Source: Hermatobates lingyangjiaoensis (Eukaryota > Arthropoda > Insecta > Hemiptera > Hermatobatidae). Taken from it: a stretch of DNA of 64,000 bases. The notes under the pieces are model-generated. The model saw only the letters and a list, made by a program, of their open reading frames with translations, ran no database searches and was not told where the DNA came from. Made by a program: the position numbers and the translations under genes. The stretch covers positions 1-64,000 of the forward strand of contig JAPFBL010000377.1 of assembly GCA_026182355.1 (NCBI GenBank), written 5' to 3'. How positions within the stretch are numbered: position 1 is the first letter of the stretch; each line of letters begins with the position of its first letter. Shown one piece after another: positions 48,240 to 58,125 of the stretch.

Positions 48240-49460
48240 AAGAAAAAGGAAAGTATTTCGCTAAGACTTCTTCATTAAAAATGTTAAACTAAAACTCTAA
48301 GAGGTATGCAACATCTTAGGAGTTTGGATAGATGAATAACTATCTGGGAAACCATGTAACAGATACATTGGATAAGTCCACAAAATCTAATTGCTGTTTT
48401 TACAGATTCTTTCGTATCACATAAGGTTGTAACCCCAAATCTAGAATTCTAACTAAACAAAATTATTATTATTGTTGTTGTAGCACTAAAGATATCATAT
48501 CCATTTTGGTTAAAAAGTGAAAACCGAAAGTAAGAATAAACACCTGCTCAACCCCTAGAATGAAAACGTTATTAGTCATTATTGATATTTTTATAAATAA
48601 AGAGACAATTTGCAGTCTATTAAGACTAGTAAGATATTATAACAACTCTATGAATGATAGATTGAAAAAATTTAATAGAATTAATTAATTTATTAATAGT
48701 TTGATCTAGATGTTACTAACTGAAATGCTCCTCGTAGAATATTTTGTAAAAATTTCAAAGTAATCAGAATTGATCACCCGGATTAGAAACTTTGTAAATC
48801 AAGAAAGGAGCTCTTGTTTGGTATACTAAAGGTTCAAAAATGAATAATAAAATCAGTGAAAATTAGTTAACTCTTATGTTACCTGGACTCATGGGTGTAC
48901 AGAGTAATGAGGATAACTTGGATATTCTTAGATCCAAACAAACTTTCTGAGCCTGGAGCCTTTTTGCACAACCCAACTCAACTAACTACATATCTCAACT
49001 TTTTTATGACAACAGTTAATGAATATATAAAGAAGGCAGCAGATTAAAGGTGGATAAAACAACCAAGTCTAATTTAAACTAAAAGGCTTATTCAAAATGA
49101 AATTAATTTGTAAAGAAAATAATATCTATTCAAAGGAATGATATAAAAAAAAAATACGTAGAATATCTAACCGGACATTCTCATCTTGACTTCCACTTAT
49201 GCCAGGTGCAATTAACATCATACAAAGAATGCCAACTCTGTACAGCAGACGCGGAATCCTTTGAACGCATTCTACATGTATACAAGTACGATTCAATCGC
49301 GTTTAAAAGGTTAAAGATTTTTTCTTATTGAACCTAAAAGAATTGAAAGTGAGAGATACTTCTCTAAAGACAATTATGAAGTTCATTAAAGAACTTAAAA
49401 TCTAAAGGGATTTACAATAGGACAGATATAGCTGTGGTGCGCCCGAGTCCTATGAGACTC
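48240..49460 (+). pseudogene. Non-LTR retrotransposon relic with RNase H and C-terminal CxxC
   Basis: Plus strand: LGVWIDE and TDTLDKSTKSN (RT thumb, about 48320-48390), then ALVWYTKGSKMNNKI (RNase H start; family WYTDGSK, so the catalytic Asp is replaced by Lys here), then LPGLMGVQSNEDNLDILRS (family PGHxGVxGNExAD), and LTGHSHLDFHL with CQLC (about 49175-49250), the zinc-knuckle end of I/R1-type ORF2. Broken by stops and with catalytic residues lost. Confidence 0.8.
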
Positions 49461-49469
49461 AGGAACTCA

Positions 49470-50220
49470 GTTTAGTAATAATATAATAATCATGTAAGTT
49501 TGATAATACTATACCAGAAATTTATATATTACACTTAAACGATAGCTACATTAAATTAAAACCGAAACACAATTGATTGTCAAAGACTTCGATATTATAT
49601 TTACTTATGATAGAGTTGAGTTAAGGACAATCCAGGATGTTTTATATATTTTATCATTTATAACTTTTACAAATTTAAAAATAAACTCGTACAGAATATT
49701 TTTTGTAGTTGTTAAATACATAATTAATGATATTTATTTCGTTTATTAATAATTTATAAATAAAGATAAATGGTATGGCCCATTTAAAGTGATCTAAAAC
49801 AGTGCAAATTGTTTTAAAAAAATTGGAAATGTGAAGATTATTTCGTTAAATTTTTGGAATAATCTATATCACTATTTGTATTCATGAATGTTTATATGGC
49901 TTTTTTCCATTGCAGTAAGGTGCTTTGGTTACTATTTGTGCAGGCAATTCTGCAGTAAATGAATAAAACATTAGAAAGAAAATATAATATAATTAGGACT
50001 ATTTTTGTAATATGTCGTAAAATAATCTGGATAATTATGAAATCCTTGAAACAGAATAATAAACTAAGTTTCTAGTTAAATCTATACAGCAAGTTATTTA
50101 GGTATTGCAAATAAAATTATAAGATCTAACGACATTAGTATTCTTCAAAGGATCTTTTTGTAATGATTACTGTTTTTAATGTAATGATTAATACTGGCTC
50201 ATTTAAAATAAGATAGTGCT
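49470..50220. other. AT-rich stretch, nothing recognised
   Basis: No ORF, repeat or RNA signal. Confidence 0.55.
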
Positions 50221-50274
50221 AATCTATAAGGCAAAGTGATATTGCTTCCATATAAAGGTGAAATAATGGTAACT

Positions 50275-50580
50275 ATTGAGACAGGAAAGGCTCTTAGTCA
50301 AGAGTGTTGAAGAAAATGCAGCTGCGATGTTCAATTGGTCTCGGTCGAAGCAATGTATAGACAAGGAATGGTGCTCTGGAGTTTGTCCTGATACGTTTAG
50401 CATAAACTTGATTGGAATTGTTCGAACGGGAGCTGGTTGCGATGGAGATAGCCAGCGGTTTGAAGTGCGAGTGAGAAACAAACTCCCAACTGGTTCTCCG
50501 GTGAGCTGGCTACCGTCCAAACGCTCTCCTATACCTCTTACAAGCAGGTCTCCTATCCTCTTCGTCTAACTCAATCCACT
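50275..50580. other. GC-richer segment open on both strands
   Basis: Plus ORF of 97 codons and minus ORF of 98 codons overlap. Neither matches a family I know, and splice-site context is not clear. Could be an exon, an island or a transposon fragment. Confidence 0.25.
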
Positions 50581-50744
50581 CACTTTATCTCCTTTCTCTA
50601 CTCTCATTGCTTAGTTAATTTTTTTTTTTTTTTTTTTAATAATTAGAGTCAAAAAAATACATCACTTTAAACATGCTTTAAATCCGATAAAATTATTTAT
50701 TTATATCACTTTAACAGAAGAGAATTTATAATATACAACAGCTT

Positions 50745-50957
50745 TACTGAAAGGCCAAGTCACACCGGTAACGGTGAATGATAGCGGAAAGTCCCACCAA
50801 AACATGGTGCTTTACTCTTCTACTAAGAATGCTTGTCAATTCATCCACCTTGTCCCATTCAAAATTGTTGAATCATTTTAAATCATTAATAATGAAGTCC
50901 AACTTATTAATATAACTTATGTGTTTAACTGATTATTGTTCAAAAATTTATCATTGC
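50745..50957 (+). repeat. Dispersed repeat, copy 1
   Basis: Shares TGAATGATAGCGGAAAG, CCCAC, AAAACATGGTGCT and TACTCTTCTAC with 52235-52431. About 200 bp, no ORF or RNA feature seen. Confidence 0.75.
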
Positions 50958-51008
50958 AGAATTGAATATTAGTTGTGTCCCGCTTTGTTAAGATAGATAA
51001 CCTATATA

Positions 51009-51329
51009 GGTTAGGTTAGGTTGTAGTGGTAGCCCTGCAAGGGAACACACGTAGGCCGAGCATTGGCACTTTTTGATACCACACAATAAAGATTGATTCT
51101 ACAGTGGGAGTCCTAAATTATGCCAAACTCAAGTGTATTTAGAGTAGGGATCTTTAACGAGTAGCTGACATTGTACAGGCTCGGGACCGACGGTTTAACG
51201 TCCTCCGAGGGACGACATACTCAGAATGTCGCCTCCCGCATGAATAAATCGAGGGCCAGGTGGGGATCGAACGCCGGTCCTATCAGTTCAGAGGCGAGTT
51301 AACCACTGAGCTAGCCTAGCCCCCATAGG
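51009..51329 (-). mobile_element. tRNA-derived SINE, best-preserved promoter
   Basis: Minus strand: GCTAGCTCAGTGGTTAA is a good tRNA A-box and GGCGTTCGATCCCCA a good B-box, then the shared body and a tail of CAACCTAACCTAACC. CTATATA occurs at 51002-51008 and 51330-51336, a possible 7-bp target duplication. It could still be a Pol III template. Confidence 0.85.
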
Positions 51330-52234
51330 CTATATAATTCACAAAGATAAAACAATCTCGCTTTTCATAATGATTGTTTTGAGTTTGAGTAAAACATAAA
51401 CAAAGAGAAACTTATTAAATGCCAAAGTTTCAAAAACCTCAATTTACAGCACAAAATATATATAAAAAAATGTTTATTCCAGGTATTACAGTATTACTTA
51501 GATTATTACAATATATACATATATATTTAACTTAATTAAATTAAAGATAATTAGGTATAGAATATTAAAATAGTTGAGTATTATTTCCTTTTTTTCACTC
51601 ATTTTATATATCAAGAGATTACAAAATATGCTCTTTCCACCCATGAGGCTATCCAACAGAACAGCAAAGCATTGTAGAGTAAAATTAACTAACATTATTT
51701 ACTCTCTCATAAGGAATAAAAAAATTGAAACACAAGAAAGTTTCCCAAATCTAATGCATTTAAAATAATCGGAAGACTTTTCCAATAGTATTTTTAAATT
51801 AACGAATTTCTGTTAAAAAAAAACAAACAGTTTTTGAAAATTTAATGTTATTCTTCAGGTTTATTTGATTGTGGTAAAGAGATATACGAAATGCTGTCGA
51901 AAGCCATTTGTCTTTCTTGAGATTTATTTCCTCGTAGAAAGGAGGTAGAATTAAGAATGAGCTATAGGATTTCTGTTGAAAGTCACTAGTTTTTCTTCAG
52001 GACTATAGTACCGAGAGAATGTCTGAAATTCCCGAATACTTGTAAATATCACATAGTGTCTGACTGTTCAACTCGACAGCCTTTCAATCTTAATGAAACT
52101 GTACAAAATTTGTTCTGCGTGGATAAGATAACTAATGTCAACTCTTAATCCTCATCGCTTCAGCCACCACGACTGTAATATATTCATTTGTGTTTTATGG
52201 ATATGGATATCTCTTCCATAAACTGTTCAGATAT

Positions 52235-52431
52235 TTGTTGTAGAAGTGGTAGCCCCACCGGTGTCAATGAATGATAGCGGAAAGCCCCACTAAAACATGG
52301 TGCTCTACTCTTCTACCAAACATAGCTGTGGATTCATCCACGTTCCGATTCAAAATTGAATTATTTTAAGTTTAACAAACTTATTTATACCACTTATGTT
52401 TTTACTGGTTATTATTCAAACATTTATCCTC
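52235..52431 (+). repeat. Dispersed repeat, copy 2
   Basis: Same orientation as the copy at 50745-50957, and similar through GGTTATTATTCAAACATTTA. Class unknown. Confidence 0.75.
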
Positions 52432-52959
52432 AAAGTATATGAGCAGGTTATTGTTCATATAAAACCACCAATCCCATGTTTTGCCACCCCAAAAACAACG
52501 TACAACCGTAACTATTTAACTTGCGGAGTCGGAAGTCGAATAATAACAGGGCTTTTTTGCAGCGAATACATGACTTAAACAATCTCAGAATATAAGACTT
52601 GAAGGCCTCTCCGAGTGCGACATGCATTACATTATTTATCTTCTACTTAAAAAGGTTTGAGTAGAGTTATGGCCAAAATGTATAATGAAATCCACAATTC
52701 TAAAGTTATAAACACTACCACTTAATGTGGGCTGACCACAATCTAAGAAAGAAAACGCGTATTTCTTTTACTGAAACATAAATGTTTCAAACTTTTTTTT
52801 CTTACAAATATAACAATACTGAAGTGCCAAATTGTAATTTATATTTAATTTTTTGTGAACTAGTATCTCAGTTCTTTTCATTATAATTTATTAAAGAAGT
52901 ATGTCCGCATATATATATATATCACTAAAAATTCAAAAAACCGATCCAAACTGGACGCA

Positions 52960-53180
52960 AATCAGCTCAAAAACGAAGAAAAGCAACACTCAGAGAAAGA
53001 GACACACTCACAAACTCAAATCTTCGGATGATCCGTCTTCAGGAGAAAAGAGTACGGGCGACCATGTACGCCGGAAACACAACGGCAGGAAACCCAACAC
53101 CGAAAATTTGAGTTTGTAGGTGTGTCTCTTTCTCTGTGTGTAGCTTTTCTTCGTTTTTGAGCTCATATATATACATATAT
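52960..53180. mobile_element. Inverted pair of CTGAAGA-type PLE repeats
   Basis: Left arm (minus) has CTGAAGA at 53043-53037, extra C, GGA-loop-TCC stem II and GAAG in place of GAAA. The right arm keeps only CCGAAAATTTGAG onward. Outer ends share TTTCTTCGTTTTTGAGCT and adjoin (TA)n. Confidence 0.6.
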
Positions 53181-53384
53181 AATTAGTACTTCTTGGAAAT
53201 ATGTTTTTAATTGTTAATAAGGTATACTGAATGTTTTTAACGGCTACAGTGTCAATAAAATCTATGCAATTAAAACTGAATTCCATAGACTATTTTTCTT
53301 TATAAATAATCTCTAATATAATACTTAGTTTTTCTGATTCAGAATTGTATACTTCTGTCTATTGTTTAAAAAAAAGAAAACAAA

Positions 53385-53510
53385 ATGTTGGCAATGAGAG
53401 TTTAATTTGAACTTGAAGAACTGACCGATAAACTGACTTGAGTCCTGATAAACTTTAATTCTCTTTTTATTTCACGTCAATACTTTTATCATATTTATAT
53501 ATATAGTGAT
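53385..53510 (+). mobile_element. PLE terminal repeat fragment
   Basis: Begins GTTGGCAATGAGAGTTTAAT as in the copies at 0.77 kb and 12.4 kb, includes an internal duplication around GACCGATAAACTGA, and ends at a (TA)n tract. No ribozyme core is present. Confidence 0.6.
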
Positions 53511-53540
53511 TTTATTTCTGTGGGTTCTTTTGAACATTTT

Positions 53541-53569
<29 letters not shown>

Positions 53570-53571
<2 letters not shown>

Positions 53572-53935
53572 TTGGGGTTCTAGCTCCCCGGTATGCTAAG
53601 CAGGCATCCGCCCGAGAAGTTAATGCTTCTAACACAGCGACCACAAGGGTCTACCCAACCTGGGTGAGAACCAACAGCCACTACGAGTCTATCATCAGAT
53701 TGGTAGGATGGAGAGAGAACCTCTCCATAGGCCCTCGCCGCCGTAGTACCGACTTATTTTAAGAGTTTCGGATCAAACTCCGGACCAATGGTTCTACTGA
53801 ACATTCTCAGCTGTAGGTAGGATCAGTGGCCCTTGTAACCCCCGGTTCGAAGAACCACGTGGAAAATTAAGCCAATGCAACCTGTGGTATAGCTGCATGG
53901 CCCCACTAGGAGCGGGATAAAGAAGATATAAGGAA
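53570..53935 (+). repeat. GC-richer dispersed repeat, copy 2
   Basis: AACAGCCACTACGAGTC, CGCCGTAGTACCGAC, CTCCGGACCAATGGTTCTAC and GGTAGGATCAGTGG parallel the copy at 34.28-34.69 kb. Preceded by (TA)n at about 53548-53572. Confidence 0.6.
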
Positions 53936-54315
53936 TTCATTAAATGTTTCTATAATAAATCTGTGACGGTTTATTTTTTGTAAGAAATCAAACCGTACTT
54001 TACGAATAAAAGTGACGTATAATTTTTTTTAATTTAATTTAAAAGGAATTGTTACTAAATTTATAAGAACTTTTAATCATGAAATAATACACTTTTTCAA
54101 TATTTTTAAACATTATTGTTAATCAATTTATAATTTTTCAGTAAATAACATTCATTTTCCACATGATTTTAATATGAAACATTTGATGAAAATTAAACTT
54201 AAACAAATTACTTATGATCATTATCAGTAAAATAATATGCATTATTTACATTTTAACATTTTTATATTTATTTTGCATTTTAATCTACCATTAATATATT
54301 TACTATTAGTATTTT

Positions 54316-56415
54316 CACTTTACTATAAGTAAAGTATAGTGATCGTGAAAAAATTCGATCTCGAGATTTTGATGGAATTATATGTTTAGATCGCAGAAGT
54401 CGTTTTATGATGTTTTCTCGATGATATCTGTGTGTGTGTTTTTGGGTGGGTGCGTGGGTGGGTGGTGAGTGTGTTAGCATTCCACGCTACGGTCCAGAAT
54501 CTTTGATTTGGTCCAGGATCAAGTTGATATTTTACACAAAAAGTGGCCCCATAGTGTAGATGATCCCTATTGTTTGGGAAGAATTATGCATGACGGGAAA
54601 ATCACTTTTTTTTGCCAAAAACCTGTTTTTAGAAAACATTTTTTTCTCTTAAACTGCTAAGTCTAGAGTTTTGAAAATTTAGCATTATCTTTAAGGTTAC
54701 AAAAACAATAAACGAAAAATATATTCAGAATTTTAAAACAAAGGGAAATATTTTTTATTCAATAAAATGTAAAAATGTTTACTTATAATTCAATCACAAA
54801 GCTTGTGAAGGCGACACAAGCCATACCGTTTGACGGATCAAAGTGAACTATGCCTAAAAATAAACATTATGTAGAAGATTAGATGAGATAATGTTTTTCA
54901 AAATTACACTCGCCCAAGGGACGTTAAAGTAGGATTTCTGTTTTCAGAAAATGTGTTTTTTGATGCTAAACGGCTCATTAAACAATCATGAAAATTTTAC
55001 TAAAAATGGAACACAAAATTAGCCATTTATAAAACAAAATTCATGAAATTTCAATTACAGTAAAGAGCAATAAAGCTATAAAAACTGTTTGTTTATCCCA
55101 GACTAAGGGATCACCAGCTATACTTGTCAAATTTTTACTTTACTATAATTAAAGTATATTTATATTTTTTTACTTTGTTTACATTGATTTAGAATTTTTT
55201 TCAGTGAATTCACCTTAATAATCTAATGTTTGGAGGTATAATGAAAATGTTTAAATGATTTAACGACTTATATGTGATGTAAGAAGAATAAAATTCTTAT
55301 ATCTAAAAAATTAACAACAATAGAGCATATGATACATATAATTTCTGATTCTTTTTATGGTATGATGGGTTTGTCTAATAATCAATCTATATGTTGCACC
55401 ATTCTAAAAAGGTTAATATCAGATGCTGATATTTTATGTTTATGAATAACATGATTATTGGGTAACATTGAAGTTTTTGGAATGAACTTTATCGTCCTAT
55501 AGAAGGGCTTCTATGTTTTTGTCTAATTTCCAGTTTTTTCACCATTCTAGTTTAATAGTTCATACCATTATTTTTAAAAATTTCAAGCTTCCAGCTTTTA
55601 AATTTAAAATTATACAGGGAAGTCGGCTTTGAAATTGATTTAAGAATGGAAAATTGGCTAATTACCAATATATTTTTCTCAATATACATTTACAGCAAAC
55701 TTATAACAGAGTACAGCTCATGAGAAAAAATAGCTCAGAGTAAATTGTTTTTTTATGATTTTTTACTAAGAGAAAGAAAAGTGAGTTTTTAAAAAACTCT
55801 AGCATGCCATAAAATATTCCGTGTAATAATTTGATAAAAGACCAAAAATGTAGAACATTATTCAGAATTAAAAAAAATTCTTTTAAAAATAATAAATGAA
55901 ATTATCCTACATCTTAAAATAAAAATTATTTGAAAACGATATTTTTTCTTACATGTTTTTGGCAATTCAGACAAAAATTTTGTTATGTTTTTAAAATACT
56001 TAAAATATTTTCAAGTTCTAAATGAGAAAATTTGTCGTAAGTATTAAATGTAGAAGGAGGTCAGATAATCTATGTAAGAGATCCACGGACTATTGGAGCA
56101 AAAGCCATGCTCTCTTGGAGGAAATTATTTCGTATAAGCGAATTTTCACTTTGGCTTTACATAATGTTATTACTGCTATAGCTATACCAATGATTGTATA
56201 TCCATTAATTGTGTGACATACAAAAAAGGCTTATATATTGATAAGTTGGTCAATCATTATGTAATACCTCAGGAATGAAAAACCAATAAACATCACTCAT
56301 TTAGACGTTTACATTATGCTTAAATGAGACATTATAGTTTTTATACCAAAGAAGTTTGTTATTAAGTTTACTTATAGTAAAGTTGAGTGCAGGCCACTCC
56401 AGATTTTTTACTTTA
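54316..56415. mobile_element. Unclassified 2.1-kb repeat with TTTACT palindromic ends
   Basis: Starts ACTTTACTATAAGTAAAGT and ends around TTTACTTATAGTAAAGT then TGAGTGCAGGCCACTCC. The termini are inverted copies of each other and each is nearly palindromic. Partial copies occur at 7383-7690 (5' end, minus), 10480-11040 (3' end, plus) and 42530-42640 (5' end, minus). A third TTTACT box at about 55135-55160 could mean two nested or abutting elements. No transposase or RT recognised. Confidence 0.65.
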
Positions 56416-56419
56416 CAAT

Positions 56420-57910
56420 ATACTCATATTTGTATTATATGATACAAATATGTTCACGTATTTCTAATTAATGCATTCATAAACATTGTTGCTACTAAAC
56501 GCATGGTCATAAAATTTGTTATTAGTATTAATTTAATGTAACTAGTAAGAATATGTTTGCAAAGTTTAATTAAGATAAACTTTAAATATTCTAGCAGCTT
56601 CAGCAACTGATCCACGTTAATTGTCTAAAAGGTCTCTCCTCATAGTATTATCGAGATTAATATGATGGGGTTAGATAAAAAATATATTTACCTTTCTTGG
56701 ACTGCAAGCAAATTTTAATGATCATTTTTGGTTTAATTTTAATAAATTATTAAAATGAATAACTTAATTAATGTCAAACTAAGACTAAGAACTCTTTTTC
56801 GGATATAAAATTGAACACAAACTTCACTATATCAATATAATTTGACACAAATTGCCCACAAGGTACAAACATTTCTTTTCCTTATAGTTAGATAATTGAT
56901 CACAAATTATAGATGTAGTTTATTTTCTGCAACTATTAATTCGATTGTTTCATAATTAATGAATGTTTAATATATTCTATATTGATGATAGACTGTAAAG
57001 AACAAATTATTTATGTTCAACTAGAGCAAGGAAAGAAGGAGGAAATATTACTGACATGAATGAAGGCAACACTGACAAAACAGTCTAATTACCTTCAAAC
57101 CATCAAGCGAAAATAATCCGCTTTTGGGGTTGTAAACTATTCTTTCAGAGAAGTTAATTCAGCACAGTTATTCTTATTTATAAGGTCGTTAGGTTGTATG
57201 GAACGTAAAATTATTACATTAAATATTGAAAGCCATTGTTATTTCTCATATGGCAGAAGAATGGGAGAAATTATATACTTCGTAAGTTTTGTCCATATAA
57301 TTAATTTTGATATCACTTTAGTAGATGTTACATGTAACTGCTAATAGAGGCTTAAAATTATACATATTGTTATATTAGGTTTGATATATGATCTATCAAT
57401 ACACTCGTTTTTGAGTGGAAGTGAACTATATTTTCTTGTTTATATTTATTTAACAACTTGAAATTTAAATATTTGATGTAAGTTAGCCGAGGATGTATAA
57501 TTGTTTTAATTTCTATGAATACCGTCTTAAGAAAGGATCGAAGAGAGTAAAAAAGACTTCAAGTTGTTCGATTTTTTTTATTATGTAAATGTTTGTAGGC
57601 CTAGAAACTACTACGGTTATTAACATTCTATTCTACTTCAGGAGCTTTACATTCTGCTCTGGTTAAGCATTAGATAGAGGAAGATCCCCTTCTAGGTTCT
57701 GCAGAACAATAAACCATCGCTAATATTTTCTAACAAAAAAAAAAAGGCTTTACTAAATTTGAATTTTATGTGGGAATATGTAGTGGATTCTGACAATTTT
57801 CTCTAGCTGGATATATTTTATAGTTTTATCTTAAAATCAACAAGCAATACTAGTTATTTTATAAGTAAATAAATATAAATTAGTGTTCACATGAAAAATT
57901 ATTGTTCTTT
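56420..57910. other. Upstream region or first intron of COMMD10
   Basis: Should lie between the missing first coding exon and exon 57918. No ATG exon with a matching phase and GT donor could be singled out; the first exon may be further upstream. Confidence 0.4.
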
Positions 57911-57917
57911 GTTGCAG

Positions 57918-58125
57918 AGTGAAGGAATCTATCTTAATTATAAACAAAGTTGATTGCCAGAAATATGGTCTCATATTAAACAGAATATGCCAGGAGTTGA
58001 TCCGCAACCCTGATTCTGCCAAACCATTTTCAGATGATGAAGAGTCGAAACTACTCACAAGTCTTTCATTGGGCAGATCAGACTTAACGAAGTTACTCAA
58101 TTCTTCTATCTTAATTATGCTTCAG
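57918..58125 (+). CDS. COMMD10: COMMD10 internal exon, N-terminal helical domain
   Basis: The exon follows an acceptor in TTGTTGCAGAG and ends LQ before a GTATGC donor at 58126. Two acceptor choices exist. AG at 57916-57917 makes the first full codon GTG. AG at 57918-57919 leaves TG, which would complete a split ATG if the upstream exon ends in A, and the family has Met-Lys at this place. About 69 residues, aligned with family positions of roughly 15 to 82. Confidence 0.88.

Noticed and set aside
50276..50569. 97-codon plus ORF as a host exon
   Set aside because: No recognised family, an equally long antisense ORF and no convincing splice sites; kept only as an unclassified segment.
57837..58100. 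87-codon minus ORF
   Set aside because: Antisense to a COMMD10 exon.
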